The translations under genes were made by a program, and so were the position numbers. Positions 46,630 through 58,588 of a stretch of DNA of 64,000 bases are shown piece after piece. The number at the start of each line of letters is the position of its first letter. Position 1 is the first letter of the stretch. The notes under the pieces are model-generated. The model ran no database searches and was not told where the DNA came from. It saw only the letters and a list, made by a program, of their open reading frames with translations. Source of the stretch: Hypsibius dujardini (lineage: Eukaryota; Tardigrada; Eutardigrada; Parachela; Hypsibiidae); contig LRSR01000366.1 of NCBI GenBank assembly GCA_001579985.1, positions 44,249 through 108,248 on the forward strand, written 5' to 3'.

Positions 46630-46908
46630 CAGAACGATTAGTCAAGTAATTAGTTTTTGAGTTAACTAAAATTGAGCTTGTAAGGATTTTTAGTTTACTT
46701 TCTTTTTGTAACTAAAGATTGCAATCACAGTCTTTAGTTTTAATTGAAGTTAATTAACTAACTTTGTGTTTTGAGTTTTTACCATTTAGCTTTTATAACA
46801 GTAACATAAACTTTAAATTTAGTATTTTTAGTCAGCTACAAACACAAAAACAAAAAATTACTAAATTTTTTAGTTTTGCTTCAGATTAGATTAGTCTTGC
46901 CATTCCTA
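46630..46908 (+). mobile_element. Family C AT-rich element, copy 3
   Basis: The right end GATTAGTCTTGCCATTCCTA matches the inverted TAGGGATGGC end of the copy at 31072-31360. The interior is rich in TAGTTTT and AACTAAA words. The left end is not sharply defined. Confidence 0.5.
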
Positions 46909-47753
46909 CTCGACCAACCCCAATTTGTAATGTAGAATCGGAAAAAAAGGTTATGCCTGTAGAAAAGGTTGTGATTAATCTTTGGCGAAAAAGGTTATGG
47001 GGATAGCAATTGACAATTAAAAAAGGTTGCGTTGGGTCATAACCATCCCCTTCACTTATTGCGCTACTTTATGTTGCTTTAATTTATTAATTTTTCTATG
47101 TATTTTTCTCTTCATTTAACTACAGGAATCCACTAGTACTTGGTTTTTATTAAGGGGATAAGAATTTTATTTTGCACCTGAGGTTTAATCAAAAAGATTG
47201 CTGGCGACATGGGCGCGCAATAGACCACCTCTTTGACTTCTCCAGTACAATGCCGAGTGACCTAGTCAAGGTCAGCAAAATTAGGCATACGCTCGACACA
47301 GTTTTGGCAGTAATCAGATGCGGTACACTTGTTGAACTTGGGTGCCACAGATTATCGATACGACCAAGTACGTTATTTACAGTTGCAACTTTTACGAAAG
47401 CAGATCTTAAAACGAAATCACTCAGAAAACACTCGTATGAAAGGTTGACGGATATACATAACGGAGTATCCCGTTCAGACCTGGGTCGGGAAGGGAGAAA
47501 AGAGAATGACCCGGGTCGTAGGAATACGAAAAGATAACCGGGATAATCGACGTCCGTTGGAATCAACGCAAAGGCCAATGAGATATACGGACAACTGAAC
47601 GGAGAGGCAGAAGGTAAAATGGCTTCAAGAGATGGACAGCAGAACTAGACAGACGGTTGGACCTCTTTCAGACGGAATGACGATATCGGTGAAACGTCTG
47701 TTTCGAACTAGTAGAGCGAATGATACCCCAAAAGGCAGACACATGGGGTGAAC

Positions 47754-48155
47754 CATCAAGGCCTCACAAGAAGTCTTATTTCAGAGTGACGGATCGACGG
47801 GCGGACGAACGGACGGACGAAAAGAAGACTGAACTGCTCAAACTGATGAGAATTTTGGTCATTAGGGCCTTAGACTGAGTTCTGTTTCAGATTGACGGAC
47901 GGACGGACAAAAAGAAGGCTGAACTCCCTAACTAATGAAAGTGTTGTTCATCAGAGCCTCACACAGAGTTTTGTTTCAGATTGACGGGCCGACAGACGGA
48001 CAAGTGGACGGACGAAAAGAAGGTGGAACTCTTCAACAAATGAGAATTTTGGTCATCAGGGCATCACATGGGGTTTCGTTTTAGATCGATGGACGAACGG
48101 ACGGACAGAGGGACGAAATGAAGGTTGAACTACTGTAACTGATGATAATTTTGCC
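47754..48155 (+). repeat. Minisatellite with a unit of about 90-105 bp
   Basis: Four to five copies of a unit contain GACGGACGGACGAAAAGAAG, GAACTC, ATGAGAATTTTGGTCATCAG, GGCCTCACA and TTTTGTTTCAGATTGACGG in that order. The GAACT landmark recurs at about 47831, 47921, 48026 and 48127. Copies are diverged. Confidence 0.8.
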
Positions 48156-49260
48156 AGAACAGGGGCTGATTAACAGTTGATTTTCCTTGCCTGGTGAAAG
48201 ATTGGAGAGTCCAATCAACTAGAGAGAATAATTAGAATAACAACCAGACCAAACGGAATTCCATAGAGTTCACCGGATCAAACGGATCGAACCAACGCAG
48301 TGACGGATGGCGGAGCCCGAAAAACTGATCGATTACTCCGGCCGTAAGACAGGGTATTTGGGTGTGAAAAAGTGCGAATATAGTGGGTGCGCCGGTGCGC
48401 ACTGAGAAACGGTTCCACGGACGTTGGGCAGATCAACAAACGGACTGTCCGACCTTCGGTTACAGATACAACAAAAGGAATCATGCCGTCGAACGAATCG
48501 ACAGACAACTAACCTTGCTGAACTACATATACCGATAAGGTTGACGATGTGAGCGTAACGTGGCCTTCAACTCTCTCATTTCAGATCCGTAGTATATAAA
48601 ACTAAAGTTTCGCCTATTATATTTGTACTGCATTTACTGAAGCTTTCCCCAGCCTTACGCAGAGGATCAGAACTTCATCTTCTAATCATCAAAGCTAAGA
48701 TCCAAGCATAAAACATAAAGAGAGGGCTGGGCTTAGGAGCGGGGGGGGGGAGCATGTGTATAGTGCCACTGTCAGTTCTCATAGGGATACGTCAAGGGAA
48801 CATAATTCCTTGGTTTCGTGCAGCTATATTACATACTCAAGATATACGCGCTTACCGGGTTTACTGACGCAAAAAACACATTCCCGGATTTCGCCCCTAA
48901 AACGACGTCACAAAACTCGACACACACTGTGTTCATCCAATATACATATGCACACACATCTGCGCGAGTTTTTCTCTCCCCCTCTTTCACAAAAATACAG
49001 AAGAATATTTTATACCGAAAAAGATCGATAGATTGGCCCGCAACACAGCACAAAAGCCCTGAGAATGTAGCGGACCCATTGACTCGTGTACATTGTGCAC
49101 ACACACAGTGCATATATGTATTCGCGCATTTAATACCGTGATTCATCCCCCGTTCACCCCCTCCCCGTCCGCACTTCCCGGTTTTTCCTCCCAGTCCAGC
49201 CTCTTCCCCGTCTCCCTACGCCTCTGGGTTCGTCATATACGTTAAACACAAGCGCGAGGC

Positions 49261-50181
49261 AGGGGCTCGTTTAGGGTCCTTACAAACCGGCTTAGACTAC
49301 AAGTCTCCCCCTTCCCCCTTCTTGTCCCCTACCACTTTGGTTTTTTCTATGTTGATCCTTGTTTCTACCTTGATAAATTGAAGATTAATTTTTTTTAGAA
49401 TTCTTTAAGTTTCCTTTTCACAAAAAAATTGAAACCCTAATTATTGGACTCTGTCTGCATGAGGGTTGAGCGAAAAAAACAAAACGACCCTTTTTTCCTC
49501 ACCCCTTCAGGTTTGGTCGCAGCATTTATTTGACCGATGTCTAAACGTCGGGGTTTTATACCTGGAGATTGAGAAACAAATGGGCTTGCCAAAACTATCA
49601 TGTTTGTCATAATCACTCAAAGGACATCGGTCAGTACTCGTAAAACCAAATATAGGCGAAACGGGGGAAGGGGATGGGAAGGGGAATTTGTAGCCTAAGC
49701 CGAACCAGAACCTCTCGTGGTAGGGCCAGGAGTGGGCAAACTGATAAAATGTTTCATTTTGTTTCAAAAGTGAACCCAAAATTCGGCTTATTGTTTCGAA
49801 TGAGTTTGGAATTTGTGGGGTGTGGGGGTCTGATTTGCAAGGCTCCCGGATTATCAAAACATTTTCCAACTTCAGCTTTTCTATTAAATTTGTGATTGGC
49901 TGGGGTTGCGATATACGCACCCTAATAATAACTGCAAATGGACGATTTAAAACATTCAAAAGAGTCTGATAGGAAAACTAAAGTTTTATAACATTTTTAA
50001 AATCCCGGGCAGGCAATGAAAGTCGGACCCAAACCCCCACAAGTTTCGAAATGACCAGAAACAAAAGGTCCAATTATGGGTTCAATTTTGAAAAAATGCA
50101 TTTTGCCTCTTTGCCCCCCCTCCCCCCGCCCTACCATGAGGGGTTCTGGTTCCGACTTGAAAGGACGCTAAACGAGCCCCT
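49261..50181 (+). mobile_element. MITE family B, copy 3, interrupted by family A
   Basis: The outer ends are AGGGGCTCGTTTAGGGTCCT and, inverted, AGGACGCTAAACGAGCCCCT. The left end runs to TTACAAACC, is broken by a family-A element, and resumes GAACCAGAACCTCTCGTGGT, which matches the continuous sequence of copy 2 (TTACAAGTCGGAACCAGGAC). No coding sequence is present. Confidence 0.75.
49289..49701 (+). mobile_element. MITE family A, copy 2, nested in family B
   Basis: This 413-bp element starts GGCTTAGACTACAAGTCTCC and ends AATTTGTAGCCTAAGCC, its inverted complement with mismatches. Internal blocks match copies 1, 3 and 4. Confidence 0.7.
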
Positions 50182-51826
50182 GTCGCGCGTGACACTCCGC
50201 CAAAAGAGGGCTTCACACTTACCCCGGCAAGCAGTACTGTAGTGCTTCACGCAGTTATCAGCTGTCGTTCTGTCCCCACGTCCATGCGGGAAAAAAACAC
50301 GGTGGGCGGGCTTCCGTGTGTATATGTAAATACAGATATACATACAAGCAGTGGTGGTACATGTCTGTATATTCCCATTCCAAATCACACACACATACCA
50401 GGGAGATTGTGTGCCGGTGTAATACCGCGGGGACGCTCTCTGTGCGAAGAGGAGATCTGATGACATCTTGCGCGTGTGCACAGGAGCGTAAACTGCAATT
50501 TAGCAGCCCTTTAACAAATCCCGTTTATTATCCCTCCTGCCTGTGTATATACATATGTACATATACACACTGTCTGTGTGGGCACAGCAGAAGAATATAT
50601 CAGGGACGGTAAAATTTGGCATCAACAACGTTGGCGGGAAAATTTCACTCATATGATCGCGCTTCTTCAAGCATATCTGCTTTTTCCTGCAAATGCTCGA
50701 CAACGCGATGGGCTATTCTCCTTTCACCGGTATATTTCAAGGTATTGCTGACCCTTTCGGCTATTTTGCATCTATAAGGAGATAGATAGTTTGCACCCAG
50801 GTTTGTCTTATGAAGCAACAGCCGTCCGTCAGCCCGTTTCATTCATATATACAGACAGCATGGGAAGCACTGCCATCTGCCGCTGCTGCCTGTGTTTTTT
50901 TAGTCCGCCTGTCACAAAGTGACAAAAAAGCTAAATCCTCTATATAACTTTTTAGTCCGTATACTGACTGCCCTGACTTAATTCTGTCACCACTCATCAT
51001 CAAATCTCTTGACCCTTTGTTCCTCGCTCCCTGTTTTCTATGTCGAAATTCCAGCTCATTTTCTTAACTTTCAATATGAACAAATGCCGCCGAACGATAA
51101 TTCCATTTTCACGGTACTGAGTGGTCTTTATTCTCGTCTATTACCAGCGCACGCCGGAAGTGGGGTAATTTGTTTGTGATGACGTTCTGCGTATAGTTTT
51201 GTCGGCTGTCTGTCATTATTTGACTTAAGTGTGTCCAATGTGGAAGAAGGTGTGTGCAATAGACACCGTCTGATATGCGGGAAACAAACTCTGCAAATTC
51301 TTCAAATTAATTGCACTTTGTCACGATATCGCTCTATCCTCTTTTCTGGACGCGTGTCTCTGTCTGACTGTGTCTTGTCTGCCTGCCTGTCTCTGTTTTC
51401 TGTCACAGTCTCTTCGCCTGAGCTCTTCAGCGGACTCGGGGGGAGCTCGCCTGTGTTGTATACAGGATTAATATCGGCTCGAGATTTACCCTTTATCCAA
51501 TCGATTAGGCAGTGTTGTGAGCTCCTTTGCGGATCGCGTCGTCGCGCTCTGCTGAAGAGGAGGACCTGCAGCCCTGAGTGCGCGCGCGTTTTTGATTAAC
51601 GATGCTGCCGGATTGTAATCTGCTGTCTGCTGCTATTGCCACTGTTTCTGCTGCTGCTGCCGGCCTCTGGAGGTGTAACACGTCGACGAACGAACCGATA
51701 ACAAAAGCTTCTTCGTCATCGTGATAAATCGTCCATTTAAGGACAGTGTCGAGACATCTTTTGTGAGATTTATATATCCTTATATATATCTGACTGCAAA
51801 GGTCGGGAGACCTGCGGGGATACCGG

Positions 51827-51943
51827 ATGGGAATGGCTGCGACGCCGGAGAAGGAGCTGCGCGCAGCGGCGGCTTCCTCCTCCTCCATTGCTTCTTGGAA
51901 TAACAACGCCGACGACCCCGCTGTGACGTCCATTGGGCTCAAG
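51827..51943 (+). CDS. Candidate 5' coding exon of a gene extending rightward
   Basis: ATG at 51827 opens 39 codons (MGMAATPEKELRAAAASSSS, then an acidic/Asn-rich stretch ending SIGLK) and ends at a donor-like AAG|GTATAG in phase 0. The codon use is GC-rich and coding-like against an AT-rich background. It joins in frame to 55505-55594. I do not recognise the protein. The low-complexity Ala/Ser N-terminus is typical of cytoplasmic regulatory proteins, which is only a hint. Confidence 0.45.
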
Positions 51944-52092
51944 GTATAGTAACTTACAATGATGAATCTGATAATTTGAGAGGAAATGCAGGAGGAGTGT
52001 GCAAGGAATTTCTCTGCAATTTTGAAATTGGAGAGGGACAGATGCAAGTATAGCCGTTTTAAGTCACACGGACTGCCTGACTAATTAACCTA

Positions 52093-52158
52093 CAGACAGA
52101 ACGACAGACAGACAGATAGATAGACAGACAGATAGATAGACAGACAGACAGACAGACA

Positions 52159-52190
<32 letters not shown>
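52093..52190 (+). repeat. (CAGA)n / (GATA)n array
   Basis: The array is ACAGACAGACAGATAGATAG followed by long perfect CAGACAGA runs. Confidence 0.9.
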
Positions 52191-52191
<1 letters not shown>

Positions 52192-53149
52192 GGTTGACGC
52201 GCAGAGTGACAGTATAGCGACCTGAGTTTTCTGGCTCACCCTGTTACGTTCCGTCGGTGTATTCCGGAACGCAGGTTGCTCAATAGTGTTAACGTGAGCG
52301 CCGGCATATATGCCTTAAATTCAATCATTTCCGGTTAATCCCGACAAATTAACGCGAACCCCCTTGTGATGTTTTCACAGTGGTCAAAGCCCGGGTGCGC
52401 ACACTCAAACAATGTCAGTATAGTGTGTAGAATGTCAACGCGAGCGAGAGGCAACACAGAGCAATGTCGTCCAAAGGTGTGAGAGTAACGATTCGTTTTT
52501 CCTCCCTCCTCCCTCCCCGTCGTCGTGCCAAGGATAACGTAAAGTAATTGTCTTCGCGTGCGAGACTGCACAGAAAGGCAGGTATGAAGCGGCAGTCGAG
52601 CCTAGAGGAGAAACAGGAGAAAGAAAACAGGAAAAGCGGGAGGACTGTATGTCTCGTATATGGATTGTAAAGGGTGGAGGAAAAGGTGCACGCGAGAAAG
52701 GAAGTGCTATTCGATTAAGCGTAGTGTTTAGCCAACACTTGCCCTACTTGTCACGGGGTTGCGTTTGTACATATTTCTTGTGAGTCGGAAGATAATTTGC
52801 CCGGCTTTACCGGGGACTATCGGTCCCTCTTCCTCTTCCTCTTCGTCTTTCTCTAGGTGCGCCAGTCGTCTGGGTTTTCTGGCTGGGTGCATCAAGAAAG
52901 CAAGACTCGGAGATAATTTACATGACGCAAAAGGGTGTACACTGTATACTTGCTTAATTAATCCGTCGATTTGATGAGATTTGGGTAAAATGTGAACGAT
53001 ACAACCTAAAAAGTAAAAGTCCACGGAGAATGTATTCGTTGATAACTTCTTGATTCATACGGAATGTCACCTGGTGTTCATCCTAAAATGAATGGTCAGG
53101 CGAAAAAATGCATGATACTTTTCGGAGTTTTTCCCGGAATTTAAAACTG

Positions 53150-53420
53150 GCATTGTATCAAAAATATTTTATCAAAAATACTTTATCAAAAGTATTGCAT
53201 CAAAAATATTGTACCAAAAACATATCAAGATTTAATAAAATAATGTATAAAAACATATTGTATCAAAGACAATTGCATAAAAAATATAATATATTATAAA
53301 ATACTATTACATATATCTATTATGTAATATATTGTACAATTATAAAATGTTTTTATACAAAAATATTGTATTAAAACTGGCATTGTATAGGAATTGAAAA
53401 GTGGCATTGTATCAAAAATA
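53150..53420 (+). repeat. Short-period AT-rich tandem array
   Basis: Repeated ATCAAAAATATTTT/ATCAAAAGTATTGC units of about 14-16 bp fill 53155-53225. Related units reappear to 53420 (GGCATTGTATCAAAAATATT occurs at both ends). It has no coding meaning. Confidence 0.7.
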
Positions 53421-54373
53421 TTTTTGTGATTGCCGAGCAGAAATGCCCGTAATTTGCGCGCCTTGCTTCAGGTATTCCAGTGTTTCGCGCGAATGACTCT
53501 TTCATGTGCAGATTGTAGGTGTTAGATGGTAGTCCAATTGTTCTAAATAAAATCATGTTGAAAAAGCACATTTTGAACTTATCGTCTTCCACGAAACGTT
53601 TTGCCATTTAATTTAAGCCGAAATGCATGAGAATTAATTTGTTAAGACTGATATAATTATAGTCTGAATGCAGTGTTCTATGCAGATATTTTTAATTATT
53701 TATGGTAAACGTTAGCTTAGCCCAACAGAGCTACCTTTGATTTTTCGGTCCCAAACTGTTTGCCCTATTTCGTAAAAATTAAAAGCCAGTGCCACTGTCA
53801 CAGGGAGTATCAATTAGTAATAGATGGTTAACCAAAGAAAATACAAATTTTGTTGGTTGATCCAAAAAATAGTAATGATTAGCTAGCTTCTTAACTGTAT
53901 AAAAACATGATTGGAAGAACTATTTTTCATTGGTACACAAATCATACCAGATTTGGGACAGTCTAGCTTCCTAACGGGTTAAAGAATTGTTTTTTGCAAA
54001 CAGAAAATGAACGAGGTCGATGCACAGATTATATACACATTTTTAGCTGTACCTAAATATATATTGGGGGAAGCCGAGACAAAGTTCTACGCACAGAGCT
54101 TTTCATTACATTAAATTATCCCGGTAGGAGGCAGCACGGATTACCGTCCCTCCCACCCGAACATTAAGTCTTGCGCGAAGAGATAACCGCTTTTTATTTC
54201 TTCATTCAGTATTAACTTTACACACACGAGACATACGAGAACATTAATACCTGTTAATTCACTTTTCGTTGTTCATTTCAAAACAACCACTTGTTGACAC
54301 AAACCAAAACCCCCTCTCGGAAGTCGCACGTGCAACTCGTGCAAGGGCGTACCAGCTTCAGAATCGTCTGATG

Positions 54374-54486
54374 GGCTCAGACCACAAGTCTCCCTCCCTT
54401 CCCCTTCCCCCATTTGTCCCCTGGTGCTTTTACGCGTGCTGACCAAGGTCCCTTTGAGTCATCGTAACAAACTTGTAGCCTTAGCC
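54374..54486 (-). mobile_element. MITE family A, internally deleted copy
   Basis: The left end GGCTCAGACCACAAGTCTCC and right end AACTTGTAGCCTTAGCC of family A are only about 113 bp apart. The middle (GCTGACCAAGGTCCCTTTGA) is the complement of the family-A 3' block, so the copy is an inverted, deleted derivative. Confidence 0.55.
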
Positions 54487-55504
54487 TGTCTTATGAGAAC
54501 ATTACGGTATGACTGCGCAGTGCTCAGCATTTAGGCGGGCTATTTTTTCACCTTCCTTCTCGTGCCTTGTGTACCGAGAGATGACTGACCCTCTAAATCA
54601 ATGAAGCCGACTGACTCACAACGACATGGCATGTCGAATAATTATCTATTCATATAGCTGTAGAGTAACGTGTTGGTTTCTTTGTGACGGTATACCGTAC
54701 TAGTTAGAGTATGTAAATGTCAACAAATCTGGATTTAGATTGGATGGGAAGCCGTTGAACCAAGCTAGAGGTGACCGTTATGGAACGAAGATATTTAAAA
54801 GCTATATTAAGGTATTATGCTATTTTAATCTTTTATTCTGCTACTTATGCGTGTTCACACGTACATGGCCAGGAGATGCTAGGTGGATGTTTATTATGTC
54901 TTATATGTTTCGAATAATTCGACAGCGGGCTCGCACACTCTGACGAAGTACCTACGTCAGGGGGAAGACCACACCCAGAGGGCTGTGTGGCCAATTTTAG
55001 AACTAAAAGAATGTCTTCTCATAACACGTGGCGTGTATCACGTATATACCGTAACAGAAAACGGTGAAGCAACAGGATGGACCACGTTTTGGAGTTGATA
55101 GCCCCGGGGAGATGGAGATTAGCTTCCGCATTCTTCCTCCTCCCCCGGTAATTTGATCATAAAAGATGTTTTCTTACTATTACATGGTGGTATGTAACAC
55201 ATCGCGCATGATTCCAGAACGCCAAAACGTGAGGCCTGAGTTTTTTTCTTAGATAGTTCGTGAAGCATTAGTCGATAGCTCTCCCAGTGCTGAGGTCTCT
55301 CTGACGTTTCTCCTTGAACATTTTTTTAACGTTGTTAATTTTTCGAGTCTTCACTTGATTTTGCATCACTTTTTCTCGGCGAAACTGAAAAGTAATGCTG
55401 ATGGCTGGCAGAAGGCCGGGACTTTGTTTGAGACTGAGCCTTAATAGCTTGTGAATCAGATTAACCTAACAATTCATATATATATACTGTTTCTTTTCTC
55501 ATAG

Positions 55505-55594
55505 GAACACGAATGGAAACGTCACAAGCTTACCCTCGCAGATAAGGCCGCCTCCGAGCCGCTCGGTCCGCCGTCCAACTTCGTCAACCGTCAG
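55505..55594 (+). CDS. Candidate internal coding exon
   Basis: Thirty codons lie between an acceptor TTCTCATAG and a donor CAG|GTATGT, phase 0 on both sides. The peptide is EHEWKRHKLTLADKAASEPL then GPPSNFVNRQ. It has no in-frame stop and high GC relative to its surroundings. It joins in frame to the exon at 51827-51943. I do not recognise the family. Confidence 0.5.
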
Positions 55595-56672
55595 GTATGT
55601 GGCCGTATGCAAGAATGGCTCGTAGAACAAAGTATGTCTGATTTCGGCGTTCCCTATGCGGCTTTCCGCACAAATATGAATATTTGATTAATCTAGCGCC
55701 CAAGAGCCAAACCTAAAAGACATCTAGACATTTTTCCATCAAAGAAGAATGAGCAGGGACATTTTTTTTATAAAAATGAAGAAACCTCAAAAATTTTAAA
55801 ATTGAGTTAACGACAGATTCTGAAAGTGCATTTGGTGGTGATTCGATATATCTAAATAAAAAAAATATTGATTCGACAAAAGCGACGTAGTAAGTATTTG
55901 TTTACGGGAATTTCTCGACTACTGCTTTTATTGCTGCCTGTCGGAAATTGTGTCCCATTTTACCTTTTTTCATATGCTAACATTTTTCCCTGACTTACAA
56001 CCTGTAGGCCAATGTGATTTGTGAAGTCAAAAGCTCATCATCCGAGACATAGAATGCTTATAGAAAATTCTCGTTTCATAAAGAGTTTGCCGCGAATTTT
56101 AAAACACAATTGTCTAACCAAGTGCACGTTACTATGCTGAAATGAGTTGCCGCATTGACTGTGTAAATGATTTTTGCGGCACTCGATTTTTGCGGCACGG
56201 TTTCCACCGTACCAAGAGACCTAAAGTCGGCTCGCCACCGCATAGCACTATCCGTAAAGAAAAAATATACACTACACAACTGTAGAGCGCCGAAAACCAT
56301 GGTCCAAACCTCCACGGATACCATACTGTTTTCTACCATACACAAGTTTCTCCGTTCAGTGCCGCAAACGCCAATGATATTTCGTATTTCAATCCAAGTG
56401 CGAAAAGTGTGATGGGATGATTCTGTCGTATTTCTTCAAACGTACATGTAACTTCTTATGTAGAACGTGGAAAGCTTCTCCAGCGAAGATATTCGTTCAT
56501 TCAGTGTACGCTCTGCTTGGTGTTCAGTGGACACAGGGTTTTCTGCAAGGGTTAATGACATCTCAACAGTTACATATAATTGGTCCCGAATTCTTGCATT
56601 TTTAATTGAGTTCACGAGACTAAGCCCATGGTGGACCTAATATTAGATCAATCAATGGATCACTATCGACAT

Positions 56673-56788
56673 ACACACATGGCCACAGTTCTGGATGTTT
56701 GGCTCAAACTGGGGCCACTCAATTTTGCTTGCGCCCAGCTTAAAAGTGGTTCGAACTCTGCCACCCAGTAATCTGGCCACGTGTGTAT
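56673..56788. repeat. Foldback hairpin element, diverged copy
   Basis: The ends ACACACATGGCCACAG and CTGGCCACGTGTGT are inverted. The centre GGGGCCACTCAATTTTGCTT followed by GCGCCCAG matches the loop of the hairpin at 59486-59586. The arms are more decayed here. Confidence 0.6.
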
Positions 56789-56921
56789 CAATGATTTCTT
56801 CATGATTATCAACAATGTCCACACGATTTGTATTCAAACGACAAGGCGGTAACCCAGGGGGCGCTGGGGCAATTTTCCCTTAACTAATTAATTAGAAGGA
56901 TTGCGGGCGGAGCGGGGGGAG

Positions 56922-57332
56922 AGCGTAGAGTGTCAAGTCCTTCTCCCCTTTCACATCTCCTCCCCTTTTTATTTTCCGATGTTGACCGACGTCCTCTAAA
57001 TCAATAAGATGCGGATTTATTTTTGAAGAATCCTAAATGTTTCCTCATTCCGAAAAGATTCAATCTCTAAATATTTAGCATATCCAGAGCGAGTGCTGAA
57101 TGAAAAACCAAACGCCGACTTTTATCTTCCCTCCAAGGGTTATAGCTGCACCATTTATTCCACCATTTTCCAAACTTTGGGTTTTTTCACTAAAAGATTG
57201 AGGAACAATTGGGCTTTCTAAAATCATCAAGTTTGTTATGATGGCTCAAAGGGACCTTGGTCAGCAGTTGTAAAAGCAACAGGAGACAAAAGGGGCAAGG
57301 GGTAAGGAAGGGGGACTTATGTAGCTTAAGCC
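56922..57332 (+). mobile_element. MITE family A, copy 3
   Basis: It begins GCGTAGAGTGTCAAGTCCTT and ends GGGGACTTATGTAGCTTAAG. Internal blocks include GTTGACCGACGTCCTCTAAA and ATCAAGTTTGTTATGATGGC, shared with copies 1, 2 and 4. Confidence 0.6.
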
Positions 57333-58508
57333 GTTGCAGGGGTCTGCACTTCAAAAAGCTTTTTAATTTGTGGTTGGGGAACAGTTTTCTTTTTGCATTC
57401 ACCAGCAAAGTTGACTAAAACTGGTGATTAGCCCTTCAAAACCTGGGTCCAGAGGAGACAGTTTGAATGTTTTTTTGAATACTTATTCAAGCCTAAAGTT
57501 GCCAACTAAACTTTTATTACTATTAATCGACAAATAAAAAGTTAATATAAAATACTGTAAGTTTTCAGCTGCAAAACTGACCCTTTTGCCGCACAACTGC
57601 TTCTTCCCGTGCAGTATCCGTTACGCTTCTGTCAGGAGGTGCATGTTTGGGGGGAGGGAACTTATTTGTTTGACGCGCTGCGAACATGTGGCGTACCCGG
57701 ATGTAAGTCATAATAGGAGTCCGCCGGCTCTCGCCACTGTCCAGCGTGAGCGCGATGCTCTTGCATTCGGGCGAAGTTCTATCTCTCCGTTCTCTCTTCA
57801 CTTTCTACTTATGTCATCACGACGACCCGCGCGTGAGGTCCCCTCATATGACCGCATATAACATAACTGTCACACTTTAAGCCACCCATCCACGACGCCT
57901 CACTCCAGATGTTGCCTGTACATTTCGCGTTAAAACTCGAGCGACCTCATAGCCACCACGGCCTTCCTCGAGAGTATGTCTGTAGTACAGAAATAAGGAA
58001 CGGAGGGTATACGAGAGTATGATGTGTTATTATTGCTTTCGTTTACAGAGACGTTTACTGATGATGGTGTGGTAGTGTTCTCAAAATAAATCGCCCAAGA
58101 GCGAGAGAGATCGAGACATACAGTGACATTCTCTTGCAACTCTTTTCAGACTGGAGCGAGGTCAGACATAAGCGCGAAAAAACCGCCCCGAAGCTGCAGA
58201 GAGCTTTCAAAATAGCGTCCATATCTTTCGCTTGTATGCACACGCAGACACATCCGCCTAGTAAACTGAGACTTCTGCGGGTCTTCTGTAAATTTGATGA
58301 GAGGAGAAGTTTTGTGTGGCATTCTTCCGTGTTACGTCCCTTCATTTTTTTCGTACCGCCTGAAGGAATAACAAATTCACTTCATGTGTAACTGTAACTA
58401 GAAGCTTCGGGAATTCTGAAATTGATATGACATGAAGTATACGGTGTCTACTGTCTCTGTCCGCACGTAATTTACATTGGTGAGGGGCGGCACGGGAGAG
58501 CCGGGGAT

Positions 58509-58588
58509 TATGGCTATGGCTCGGCCAGTTGGAATGCGACGTCGTGGGAGTATCTGGACGCAGAAGGATCTAGCTGATAAGTTCAACA
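58509..58588 (+). CDS. Candidate coding exon or alternative first exon
   Basis: ATG at 58509 is followed by AMARPVGMRRRGSIWTQKDL and ADKFNRQK, ending at the donor-like sequence AGAAG|GTACGC near 58596. RRRGS is a consensus site for basophilic kinases. The C-terminal LADKFNRQ echoes LADK...FVNRQ of the exon at 55505-55594, so the two may be alternative 5' exons of one gene whose remaining exons lie beyond the window. I do not recognise the family. The end coordinate given is approximate to within about 10 bases. Confidence 0.42.

Larger units (their letters stand above)
45524..49260. other. Gene-poor region upstream of the serine protease
   Basis: No supported exon. It contains a family-C element (46630-46908), a minisatellite (47754-48155), and a (G)10 tract at about 48742. 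Several open frames near 45.7-46.1 kb and 47.2-47.5 kb lack protein character. Confidence 0.5.
51944..55504 (+). other. Putative intron or intergenic, repeat-rich
   Basis: The region contains a (CAGA)n array (52093-52190), a GAGGAAGAGG tract near 52830, an ATCAAAAATATTGT array (53150-53420), and a deletion derivative of MITE A (54374-54486). I see no additional exon. Confidence 0.4.
55595..58508 (+). other. Putative intron, repeat-rich
   Basis: The region contains a diverged hairpin element (56673-56788) and a family-A MITE (56922-57332). No further exon was recognised. Confidence 0.4.

Noticed and set aside
47172-47578. Overlapping frames of 121 and 129 codons on opposite strands
   Set aside because: Neither shows domain features, and they abut the minisatellite; likely chance.
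52093-52190. Possible CRISPR-like regular array
   Set aside because: It is a plain (CAGA)n microsatellite without spacers, and the genome is eukaryotic.
52728-53024. 98-codon minus-strand frame with a poly-Glu run
   Set aside because: The acidic run comes from a GAGGAA microsatellite; no other support.
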